From the NCBI GenBank assembly GCA_045634325.1, contig JAZRAA010000002.1, positions 1 through 9,568 of the forward strand: a stretch of 9,568 nt of DNA. The letters are read 5' to 3'. The notes beneath the pieces are model-generated. The model did not search any database, had not been told where the DNA came from, and saw only the letters and a program-made list of their open reading frames with translations. Source of the stretch: URNF01 sp045634325. Its GTDB lineage: Bacteria > Bacillota > Clostridia > Oscillospirales > Acutalibacteraceae. Both the position numbers and the translations under genes were made by a program. This document shows, piece after piece, positions 1 to 7,600 of this stretch (position 1 is its first letter; each line of letters starts with the position of its first letter).

Positions 1-33
1 TGATCGGTTGTTTTCTTATATGCGAAAGTGTCA

Positions 34-57
34 AAAACCGCATAGCAGAGCGGTTTT
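34..57 (-). terminator. Second terminator-like hairpin downstream of the tRNA
   Basis: A perfect 8-bp inverted repeat, AAAACCGC at 34-41 and GCGGTTTT at 50-57, encloses an 8-base loop. Read on the minus strand the right arm ends in TTTTT (complement of 33-37), giving a short U-tract, so it can act as a back-up terminator for the leftward tRNA transcript. On the plus strand it ends in only TTTT and could also stop a transcript entering from the left. The gene it mainly serves is not visible. Confidence 0.5.
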
Positions 58-61
58 AGGG

Positions 62-115
62 AATAAAAAGAAAATAACGGCAATCATGATACCGTGGTAT
101 CAAAATTACCGTTAT
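62..115 (-). terminator. Intrinsic terminator of the initiator tRNA gene
   Basis: A 42-base imperfect hairpin starts 5 bases past the tRNA CCA end. The outer stem is ATAACGG (74-80) with CCGTTAT (109-115), followed by a partly paired middle. The inner stem is a perfect 7 bp, TGATACC (87-93) with GGTATCA (96-102), around a 2-base centre. On the minus strand it is followed by a T-rich tail (TTTTCTTTTTATTC, complement of 62-75), as expected for a Rho-independent terminator. The two-tier palindrome is longer than a minimal terminator needs. Confidence 0.65.
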
Positions 116-119
116 AGAT

Positions 120-194
<75 letters not shown>

Positions 195-199
195 ATATG

Positions 200-218
200 A
201 GCGCTGACGTTCAGCGCT
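200..218 (-). other. Perfect hairpin in the tRNA 5' leader
   Basis: AGCGCTGA (200-207) and TCAGCGCT (211-218) form a perfect 8-bp stem with a 3-base loop. It lies between the predicted tRNA transcription start (about 217) and the mature tRNA 5' end (194), leaving only 5 bases before the RNase P cleavage point. On the minus strand no T-run follows it, so it is not a terminator in that direction. A role in leader processing or stability is inference only. Confidence 0.5.
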
Positions 219-223
219 TATTT

Positions 224-252
224 ATTATAGCCTATGTCTCTTAAAAAAGCAA
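224..252 (-). promoter_or_regulatory. Probable sigma-A promoter of the tRNA gene
   Basis: A perfect TATAAT -10 box lies on the minus strand at 224-229. At 17-base spacing the -35 position is TTGCTT (247-252), which matches the consensus at only three of six bases and overlaps the end of the ABC-F terminator. Transcription would start near 217, about 23 bases before the mature tRNA. The call rests mainly on the perfect -10 and its position. Confidence 0.55.
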
Positions 253-280
253 GATGTTTTTTTGAAAAACTACATCTTTT
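243..280 (-). terminator. Intrinsic terminator of the ABC-F gene
   Basis: AAGATGT (251-257) pairs with ACATCTT (272-278), and the stem can continue through a T5/A5 inner helix. On the minus strand it is followed by GC and then six Ts (complement of 243-248). It begins immediately after the ABC-F stop codon. The stem is AT-rich, so it is weaker than the other terminators in the window. Confidence 0.6.
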
Positions 281-2182
281 TTACGACAAACCTTCTAATT
301 CCTCGCTGATTTGCGCCCAATCCAGCATTTTTTCTTCCAATTGCGCCTGTTTTTCTTGCAGCTGTTCCGTCATTTCCATTAACCGCGCATAATCTCCCAT
401 GGCTTGCGCACTGATTTGAGTCTCCAAACCCGCTATCTCTTGTTCCAAGGCGGTTATCTCCTGCTCGGTACGATTGAGTTTTGTGGTTAGTTTGCGCTTT
501 TGCGAAGCCAATTCCTTTTGTTGCTGATACGTATTCACTTTTATAGGCGCACACACCGTTTCTTTAGGTGTTTGGAACACTGTTTGTTTTTCTAAATACG
601 TATCATAATTGCCCGTGTATGAAACACAGCCATCGGTATTAAGCCGCAAAATCCTATCTGCCATACGATTGATAAAATAACGGTCGTGCGACACCGCCAA
701 CACCGTACCGGTGTACCCTTCCAAAGCTGCTTCCAGTGCCTCTCGTGAGCGGATATCCAAGTGGTTGGTAGGCTCATCCAACAACAATAAATTGTGGCGG
801 GCAAGCATCAATTTGAGCAGTAACAATCTCGCTTTTTCGCCACCGCTCAACTGTGCAATGGGTTTGAATACATCGTCCCCACGGAACAAAAAAGCCGCCA
901 AAGCATTGCGCAACTGTGTCCCGCTCATCAGCGGATAGGCATCCGACAGTTCCGAAAGCACCGTATTATTTTGGTTCAAATTGGCTTGCACCTGGTCATA
1001 GTATCCAACCGACACTTTCGCGCCCAAACGCACAAATCCGTTGTCGGCGGCAAGTTGGTCGTTTAAAATCTTCAAAAGCGTCGTTTTGCCGCACCCGTTG
1101 GGCCCCACTAAAAAAGCACGTTCACCGCGCCGCAACTGAAAATGCACGTCACGAAACAGTGCCGTATCCCCAAATGCCTTTTGCAGTTCACCCACCGTGA
1201 GCACTTCGTTGCCGCCCACCTGCGCCGCTGTGAAATCGAAAGAAATAGCATCCTGTTCGCTTTCGGGTGTGACCAACTGTGCGCGCAAACGTTCCACCGC
1301 CTTTTCCTTACTTTCGGCGGTACGGATGCTCTTTTCACGGTTCCACTGTTTGAGCAAGGCGATGTTTTCCTCGATGCGTGCAATTTCCCGCATCGCCGTT
1401 TTATAATGTTTTTCCTCTATCTCACGGTCACCTTCCCGCAACGCCTTATGCGCCGTATAACTGCCGTTGGAAACATACAATCTCCCGCCCGCCAACTCTA
1501 TCGTGCGGGTGGTCACCCTATCCAAAAAATAGCGGTCGTGCGAAATGATAATCGCCGCGCCGGTATATCCACGTAAAAATTCCTCCAACCATTCCACAGC
1601 GGCGATATCAAGGTGGTTTGTGGGCTCGTCCAACAGTAGTACGTTTGCATCCGACAACAACAATTTTGCCATTGCCGCTTTAGAACGCTGTCCGCCGCTC
1701 AAAGAATCAACAGGTTGGGAAAGTGCCGTTTCGCTAAACCCCAAGCCGAGCAGTGTAGCACGGACACGATTTTTATAATACAGCCCGCCCATATTTTCAA
1801 ATTGTTCCCGCAAAGCGTGTTGTTCAGAAAGCAAAGTGTCGTCCGTTTCACCGTTTTCTAACCGCTTATTGACCTGTGCCAGCTGTCGTTCGATTTCCAT
1901 GACAGAAGCAAAAATGCTTTCCACCTCTGCGTACAACGTGCGGTTGGAATCACTGCAGGTGTGCTGCTCCATATAGCCGATGCGGGTTTCCTTCGAGCGT
2001 ACCGCCACCCCATCATCTATGCTTTCTTGTCCAATGAGCATGCGAAAAAGCGTGGTTTTGCCACATCCGTTTTCGCCGATAAAACCCACTCTGTCTTGTC
2101 GGTCAACATCAAAAGTAACGCCTTCAAAAAGAAGACGTTCACCGAAATATTTAGTTAACCCTTGCACCGATATTGCCGACAT
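281..2182 (-). CDS. ABC-F family ribosome-associated ATPase (two ATP-binding cassettes)
   Basis: The 633-residue soluble protein has two ABC domains and no membrane segment, the layout of ABC-F translation factors, which bind the ribosomal E site and adjust the P-site tRNA or peptidyl-transferase centre. Cassette 1: Walker A GENGCGKT at 36-43, arm-like helical insert about 80-135, signature LSGGQ 161-165, Walker B DEPTNHLD with catalytic Glu186, switch His215. A charged helical linker (about 250-305) matches the P-site tRNA interaction motif. Cassette 2: Walker A GPNGCGKT at 360-367, signature LSGGE 445-449, Glu470, His499. Residues about 555-630 form a charged coiled coil resembling the C-terminal extension of Bacillus YdiF. 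The ATG at 2182 is preceded by GAGGT at suitable spacing, so I prefer it to the in-frame ATG at 2200, which would overlap that site. Both cassettes look catalytically intact. The exact subfamily is not certain, and I see no specific sign of an antibiotic-resistance type. Confidence 0.93.
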   Translation of the reverse strand: MSAISVQGLTKYFGERLLFEGVTFDVDRQDRVGFIGENGCGKTTLFRMLIGQESIDDGVAVRSKETRIGYMEQHTCSDSNRTLYAEVESIFASVMEIERQLAQVNKRLENGETDDTLLSEQHALREQFENMGGLYYKNRVRATLLGLGFSETALSQPVDSLSGGQRSKAAMAKLLLSDANVLLLDEPTNHLDIAAVEWLEEFLRGYTGAAIIISHDRYFLDRVTTRTIELAGGRLYVSNGSYTAHKALREGDREIEEKHYKTAMREIARIEENIALLKQWNREKSIRTAESKEKAVERLRAQLVTPESEQDAISFDFTAAQVGGNEVLTVGELQKAFGDTALFRDVHFQLRRGERAFLVGPNGCGKTTLLKILNDQLAADNGFVRLGAKVSVGYYDQVQANLNQNNTVLSELSDAYPLMSGTQLRNALAAFLFRGDDVFKPIAQLSGGEKARLLLLKLMLARHNLLLLDEPTNHLDIRSREALEAALEGYTGTVLAVSHDRYFINRMADRILRLNTDGCVSYTGNYDTYLEKQTVFQTPKETVCAPIKVNTYQQQKELASQKRKLTTKLNRTEQEITALEQEIAGLETQISAQAMGDYARLMEMTEQLQEKQAQLEEKMLDWAQISEELEGLS

Positions 2183-2211
2183 AGCGACCTCACAAACCAT
2201 AATTTTTCATC

Positions 2212-2241
2212 ATCATACCACATTCCCGCAACAAATGAAAA
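2212..2241 (-). promoter_or_regulatory. Candidate promoter of the ABC-F gene
   Basis: On the minus strand a TATGAT -10 (2212-2217) lies 18 bases from a TTTTCA -35-like hexamer (2236-2241). Transcription would begin near 2205, giving a leader of only about 20 bases with just the ribosome-binding site in it. That leaves no room for the peptide or attenuator leader seen before many inducible resistance ABC-F genes. The -10 is good; the -35 is weak. Confidence 0.4.
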
Positions 2242-2260
2242 CATTTTTTATTTTTTTTAC

Positions 2261-2297
2261 GTTTTCTCTTTCCTTTTTAGACATTCTAATATATAAT
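2261..2297 (+). promoter_or_regulatory. Promoter of the first LCP gene, with conserved T-rich block
   Basis: A perfect TATAAT -10 at 2292-2297 sits 22 bases before the start codon. The -35 position at 17-base spacing (2269-2274, TTTCCT) is poor. It lies inside a pyrimidine block (2261-2278) that recurs with one mismatch, at exactly the same distance from the -10, before the second LCP gene (3465-3482). The conservation suggests that the block matters for promoter function or regulation. Confidence 0.6.
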
Positions 2298-2319
2298 AGA
2301 GAACTGCGAGGTGATTTTA

Positions 2320-3429
2320 ATGTCACAAAATAAAAAAGTAACGGCTACCCACGCACGCAAAACTTCCGCAAAACAAAACAAATGCACGCGCGGGTTTGCC
2401 ATATTAGGCATAACGTTTTTATCCATCATCAGCGTGCTCTGTTTCAGCATTGGAGCGGTTTTGCTGTATTTCAACTATGACCGCAACTCTGCTTTGGACA
2501 AGCTGACCGATGCGGAATTGGGTATTTCTACCGACGGATTGTCGGAGGACATCACCAACATTGCATTGTTCGGTATCGACTCCCGCAATCTCAGTGCCAA
2601 GAGAAGCAATTCCGATTCCATCATGATTTTGAGCATCGACAAGGTGCACAATTCCATCAAAATCACGTCTATTATGCGTGATTCTCTGGTGCCGATTGAT
2701 GGTTATACTCCCAGAAAAATCAACGCTGCCTACAGCCTTGGTGGTCCGGAACTGGCCATCAAAACGCTTAACCAAACGTTCAACCTGAACATCCGCGACT
2801 ACGCTACCGTGAATTTCGCCGGCATGGCGGAAATTGTGGATGCAATGGGCGGCATTGAATTGAACATTTCCGCAGCAGAACGTGAAAATGCCAACTATCA
2901 TATGCAAGCGTTAGCGGTTGCCAGCGGTATCATCTATGACCCCATCCCCACTACCGGTCTGCAAACGGTCAACGGCACGCAAGCAGTGGCTTTTGCACGT
3001 ATACGCGGTGTCAGCACAGCAGACGGCGTGCGGGACGACTATGGCCGCACCGACCGTCAGCGCTATGTGATGGAGCAATTGTTCAACAAAGCACTGACCC
3101 TTGGAAAATCCAGATATCCCGGCGTTATCAAGTCCCTCTTGCCGTACATGGATACTTCTCTGACTTACAGTGATATTATCCGCATGGCAGGTGTGCTTGG
3201 CGGCGATATCAAGTTTGAGCAAGCGCGTATTTCACAAGGCTACAGCATGAATATTTCTACTCAAGACTATCCGAGCAGTTTGGGTTCGCTGGTATATTAC
3301 AACCTCGATTACGCCACCTCTATGTTGCATGCTTTTATTTATGACGGCGTGCATCCCGATACCTATGTGACCACCAACAAACCCGATTTAACCCCGTGGT
3401 ATACAACTTACATGGCAAACAAATCATAA
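2320..3429 (+). CDS. LytR-CpsA-Psr (LCP) family cell-wall glycopolymer ligase, paralogue 1
   Basis: The predicted 369-residue type II membrane protein has a basic cytoplasmic tail (residues 1-24), one membrane helix (about 26-51) and an extracellular LCP domain (about 78-265). LCP enzymes move undecaprenyl-pyrophosphate-linked glycopolymers (teichoic acids, capsule or similar) onto peptidoglycan; which polymer is used here cannot be read from the sequence. Family landmarks in order: GIDSRN at 85-90, SDS at 98-100 (conserved Asp), MRDS at 119-122, KINAAYSLGG at 133-142, then FARIR at 225-229 and the Arg-rich RDDYGRTDRQR stretch at 238-248, which in known LCP structures lines the lipid-pyrophosphate pocket. 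GAGGTG lies 6 bases before the ATG at 2320; the in-frame GTG at 2311 is part of that ribosome-binding site and is rejected. The gene has its own promoter and terminator. The next gene is a close paralogue. Confidence 0.92.
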   Translation: MSQNKKVTATHARKTSAKQNKCTRGFAILGITFLSIISVLCFSIGAVLLYFNYDRNSALDKLTDAELGISTDGLSEDITNIALFGIDSRNLSAKRSNSDSIMILSIDKVHNSIKITSIMRDSLVPIDGYTPRKINAAYSLGGPELAIKTLNQTFNLNIRDYATVNFAGMAEIVDAMGGIELNISAAERENANYHMQALAVASGIIYDPIPTTGLQTVNGTQAVAFARIRGVSTADGVRDDYGRTDRQRYVMEQLFNKALTLGKSRYPGVIKSLLPYMDTSLTYSDIIRMAGVLGGDIKFEQARISQGYSMNISTQDYPSSLGSLVYYNLDYATSMLHAFIYDGVHPDTYVTTNKPDLTPWYTTYMANKS

Positions 3430-3434
3430 ACCAT

Positions 3435-3464
3435 AAAAAATCTCCGAATTTTCGGAGATTTTTT
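3435..3464 (+). terminator. Intrinsic terminator of the first LCP gene
   Basis: A perfect 14-bp inverted repeat with core TCTCCGAA/TTCGGAGA (3441-3448 and 3451-3458) is flanked by six As and six Ts. It begins 5 bases after the stop codon and is followed by a long T-rich run. This is a strong terminator that separates the two LCP genes into distinct transcription units; its symmetry would let it work in both directions. Confidence 0.9.
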
Positions 3465-3501
3465 GTTTTCTCTTTTCTTTTTTCTTCACATGCTGTATAA
3501 T
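3465..3501 (+). promoter_or_regulatory. Promoter of the second LCP gene, with conserved T-rich block
   Basis: A perfect TATAAT -10 at 3496-3501 lies 23 bases before the start codon. The T-rich block 3465-3482 matches 2261-2278 at 17 of 18 positions, and both blocks begin 31 bases before their -10. The sequence between block and -10 is not conserved, nor is there a clear -35 (TTTTCT at 3473-3478). The block follows directly on the T-tail of the upstream terminator, so part of the match could be low-complexity coincidence. Confidence 0.6.
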
Positions 3502-3524
3502 GAAATGGAAACGAGGTGATATAC

Positions 3525-4604
3525 ATGGCGAAAAGCAAGTCCGATTGTTCCCCCCGTACAAGACGATGGGCTATCTGCGGCACAACGCTGTTGTCGGTTC
3601 TTGGTGTGCTATGTATCAGTGTTTCCACCCTGTTGTGGTATTTTCAATATAACCGCAACAACACACTGGACGGGTTGACAGACATCGACTTAGGCATTGT
3701 CGAAGAACCCCAAAAGGACATAACCAACATTGCGCTTTTCGGCATCGACACGCGCAACCTCAGCAGTTTCAAAGGACGTTCCGATTCCATCATTATTCTG
3801 TCCATCGACCACGAAAGCGGCGCACTTAAACTAACCTCCATTTTGCGTGATACACTGGTGCCACTTGAAGGATATGGCGTGCAGAAAATTAACGCCGCCT
3901 ATTCCTACGGCGGACCGCAACTCGCAATTAAAACACTTAATTTGGCTTTCAATCTAAACATTCGTGACTACGCCACCGTTAATTTTGCAGGCATGGCAGA
4001 CATCATTGATGCAGTCGGCGGTGTGCAGGTGACGCTAACAGAAGCGGAGCTTCAGTCTGTCAATGCCAGTATGAATACATTGGCTATCACAAGCGGCACT
4101 ACCTTTACCCCCATTGAAACAGCGGGCACCCACACTTTAAACGGTGCGCAAGCGGTCACATTTGCACGCATACGCAAAACACAAACCATAGATGGTGTGC
4201 GGGATGATTATGGCCGCACCGACCGTCAACGATATATTTTGGAACAGCTTTTCAACAAAGCTTTGACGATGGATGTGGTGAAATATCCGTCCTTCATAAA
4301 GCAATTGTTACCGTACATGGAAACGTCTTTGTCTTACAGTGAAATTTTGGAAATGTCTACGATTTTAATGCAAAAACCATCGTTTGCCGAGGCACGTATC
4401 CCATACGATTACAATATGTATATCCCCACAAAAGACTATCCAAGCAGTGTCGGCTCGGTGAAATACTATAATCTCGACTATGCGGCAGATATGGTGCACG
4501 CTTTCATTTATGAAAGCATCTCCCCAGCCGACTTTGCCGCAACACATCCCAACGACACAACGCCATGGTACACCGATTGGGTGAACGGAAAATGGACTTT
4601 ATAA
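3525..4604 (+). CDS. LytR-CpsA-Psr (LCP) family cell-wall glycopolymer ligase, paralogue 2
   Basis: The 359-residue protein has the same plan as its upstream neighbour: a short basic tail, one membrane helix (about 17-40) and an extracellular LCP domain. Landmarks are GIDTRN 73-78, SDS 86-88, LRDT 107-110, KINAAYSYGG 121-130, FARIR 213-217 and RDDYGRTDRQR 226-236. More than half of aligned residues look identical by eye, including a 17-residue stretch (paralogue 1 residues 154-170). The N-terminal tail and the last 15 or so residues differ most. A GAGGTG site 6 bases before the ATG at 3525 fixes the start; the overlapping in-frame GTG at 3516 is rejected. The key acidic and Arg residues are intact in both copies, so both are probably active, perhaps on different polymers or under different conditions (inference). 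The gene converges with mfd. Confidence 0.92.
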   Translation: MAKSKSDCSPRTRRWAICGTTLLSVLGVLCISVSTLLWYFQYNRNNTLDGLTDIDLGIVEEPQKDITNIALFGIDTRNLSSFKGRSDSIIILSIDHESGALKLTSILRDTLVPLEGYGVQKINAAYSYGGPQLAIKTLNLAFNLNIRDYATVNFAGMADIIDAVGGVQVTLTEAELQSVNASMNTLAITSGTTFTPIETAGTHTLNGAQAVTFARIRKTQTIDGVRDDYGRTDRQRYILEQLFNKALTMDVVKYPSFIKQLLPYMETSLSYSEILEMSTILMQKPSFAEARIPYDYNMYIPTKDYPSSVGSVKYYNLDYAADMVHAFIYESISPADFAATHPNDTTPWYTDWVNGKWTL

Positions 4605-4645
4605 AACAAAAGCAGCAGGATTCCGTCGGAATCCTGCTGCTTTTT
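4601..4645. terminator. Shared bidirectional terminator of LCP paralogue 2 and mfd
   Basis: An 18-bp perfect stem (4608-4625 with 4627-4644; GC-rich core AGCAGCAGGATTCCG at 4611-4625) has a single-base nominal loop, in practice three or more bases. On the plus strand it ends in TTTTT (4641-4645), terminating the LCP gene. On the minus strand it ends in TTTTGTTTTAT (complement of 4601-4611), terminating mfd. The stem overlaps one base of the mfd stop codon (4644-4646), so the two convergent genes are about 40 bases apart. Confidence 0.9.
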
Positions 4646-7600
4646 ATTCTTTTGTTGCCGCTTCAAGCGCTTCTCTCAACGTATCGAGAGCGGTCAATCC
4701 TTTTGCAATTTTCACCGCAAAATATGGCTTTGCGCCCGCACTGATAAGCACACGGCCTTTGAGTGCAGCGGTCATACGCGCACCGATTTCCATATTGAGC
4801 GTCTTTTGATACAAGAGCAACGTATCTGTCTGTTGTTTTACCTCATACACGCCGAGCGCCGACGCCATGTTACGTAACAAGGCGACGTCAATTAACCCTT
4901 GCACCGCCGTAGGCGGTTCACCGAAACGGTCAATCAGCTCATCATAGACGTCCAATGAATCCTCCATGCTGCGAATATCCGCAATGCGACGGTAGATTCC
5001 CAGCCGTATGGCATTGTCCGCAATATAACTTTCCGGGATATGTGCCGAAATCTGCAAATCAATCAAGCACTCTGCATCCTCTTGCTCACGGTGCACACCT
5101 TTTTCCATATCTACAGCTTCAGATAACAGCCGCAAATACATTTCGTATCCTACCGCTTCCATGTGTCCGTGCTGTTGTGCACCCAGCATATTGCCCGCGC
5201 CACGAATTTCCATATCCCGCATAGCGATTTTAAAACCTGCGCCAAACTCAGTAAAGTCCCGCATCGCCTCCAATCGTTTGGTGGCAATGTCGGTCAATTC
5301 CTTGCCACGTCTGAAGGTTAAAAATGCATACGCACGGCGGGAAGAACGCCCAACACGTCCGCGCAACTGGTGCAACTGCGAAAGTCCGAACCTGTCAGCA
5401 TTTTCAATAATCAAGGTGTTGACGTTGGGAATATCCACACCCGTCTCGATAATAGTGGTACACACCAAAATATCAATGTCGTGTTCCAGCACCTGCCGCC
5501 AAATATCCGACAACTGCTCCTCGGTCATTTTACCGTGTGCCACCGCAATACGTGCCTCGGGCAGATGATTTTGCAAACCCGCAGCGCACTGTTCAATGCT
5601 CTCTACCCGATTGTGCAACCAATATACCTGTCCGTCACGGCGCAGTTCACGGCGAATGGCATCCATCAACACACCATTATCGTGCTCTAACACATAGGTT
5701 TGCACGGGTCGGCGGTCTTGCGGTGCTTCCTCAATGATGGACATATCCCGCACCCCGCTCATCGCCATATTCAGCGTGCGCGGAATGGGGGTAGCAGACA
5801 GCGTCAGCACATCAACAGCGGGGGCAAGTTCCTTAATGCGTTCCTTCTGCGCCACGCCGAACCGTTGTTCCTCGTCAATGATGAACAACCCTAAATTCGG
5901 CAATTTTACGTCTTTTGAAAGCATGCGGTGGGTACCCACCAATATATCCACTCTGCCGTCTGCCACACGTTTTAAAATATCGGCCTGTTGCTTGGCAGTG
6001 CGGAAACGGGACAGCATTTCCACTTCAACCGGGAATCCCTCAAAACGACGAACAATCGTATTATAGTGTTGAAAAGCGAGAATGGTGGTCGGCACCAAAA
6101 TTACGCACAGTTTTCCTTCTGTGATACACTTGAAAGCTGCACGCAATGCCACCTCGGTTTTACCAAATCCGACGTCCCCGCACAACAAACGGTCCATCGG
6201 TACATCCCGCTCCATATCCTGTTTAATTTCGTCAATACACCGCAACTGGTCATCCGTTTCTTCATATTCAAAATGGCGTTCAAAATCATACTGCCACTCG
6301 CCGTCCGGCTCAAATGCATACCCCTTGGTGCTCATGCGTTTACCATAAAGGGCAATGAGTTGTTTGGCAATATCCTTGACCACTGCACGCACGCGCGTTT
6401 TGGTTTTCTGCCATTCCTGCCCACCCAATCGGTGTAATTTCAGTTGTACGTCGTCTTTCGTGCCGATATATTTGGACACCAAGTCCAATTGTGTCACCGG
6501 CACGTACAGAATATCGCCTTTTGCATAACGCAGTTTGATATAATCCTTAATAACACCTTGCAATTCCAGTCGATGCACGCCTTCGTACACACCAATGCCG
6601 TGAGCTGCGTGGACGATGTAGTCACCGATCTGCAACTCGGATAAACTATGAATTTCAGCGCCTTTATCGCGGCGGACACGTCGCACCTTTTTACGCGCCG
6701 TCGAAACACGTCCTCTAGTCAGCACGGCAAACTGCGCATCGGGAAACTCCGCACCCGCAGACAACCCACCCGTCAGCACCAACACTTTCCCTTTGATGGG
6801 CTTTTCGGGGGACACTGCGTGCATGGCAGGAATGTCATGTTTTTGTAAATCTTCCGCCAAGACTTGTGCTGTTTTCTCTTCGCTGCCGCTCAAGACAATA
6901 CAACCCAGTCCTCTTGCAAGAATATCTTTGATATCCTCTGCCAACAATTCCACGCCACCCGACCAAACAGGTAACTGCCGTGCAGTGACGGTATACATCG
7001 CTTTAACAGCAATATCCCATAATCCACCCGCAAAGGTATTCATAAGGATGCCGCCGAGTCGCTCAATGGTTAACTGCAACGCTTCCGACGGTAATGCAAA
7101 CGCCGTAAGCGCACGGCACAGTTCACCCTCTTGCATCAACCCTTTGATATCCTCTTGCAATTGCCAATGGAACGTGCGGGCACGTTCTTTTACTCTGCCG
7201 ACTTCGGACACAAACAACAAACTATTCCCGCAATAATCAAACACCGTAGCAGGCTCATCATATATGAGCGGGATATATTTATCCAGCGAAGCGGGCAAAC
7301 TGCCGCCACGCAAGCGATCGATATCCCGCATGAATTTTTCTTTTTGCGCCGCCGCATCCTTGCCGCGCAAATGGGACACCATATCCTCTATTTTTAAAGC
7401 AAGTTCCAACGGATTGTCATACATAATTTCGGCGGCGGGCGGAATGGAAATACCGTCCAACTGTTCGGTACGGCGTTGGGACAGCAAATCAAAATAGGAA
7501 ACCGTATCCACCGTATCTCCCCACAGTTCAATACGCACGGGGAACGGTGCCGCCGCAGGATAAATATCCACAATACCGCCTCGTACCGCGAATTGTCCGG

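Noticed and set aside
74..115. The long palindrome as a miniature transposable element
   Set aside because: There are no flanking target duplications or second copy in the window, and its position and T-rich tail after the tRNA fit a terminator.
1142..1576. A 144-codon plus-strand open frame opposite the ABC-F gene
   Set aside because: Composition follows from the opposite coding strand; no ribosome-binding site or family features.
281..2182. The ABC-F protein as an antibiotic-resistance determinant
   Set aside because: There is no attenuator leader, no mobile DNA nearby, and the surroundings are housekeeping genes; sequence alone does not support resistance.
2183..2200. In-frame ATG at 2200 as the start of the ABC-F protein
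   Set aside because: It would make the GAGGT site before the ATG at 2182 part of the coding region, and family members begin at the later methionine.
5988..6437. A 149-codon plus-strand open frame inside mfd, with several similar ones across 4955-8264
   Set aside because: They lie opposite a well-supported coding gene, lack convincing ribosome-binding sites and show no recognisable domains.
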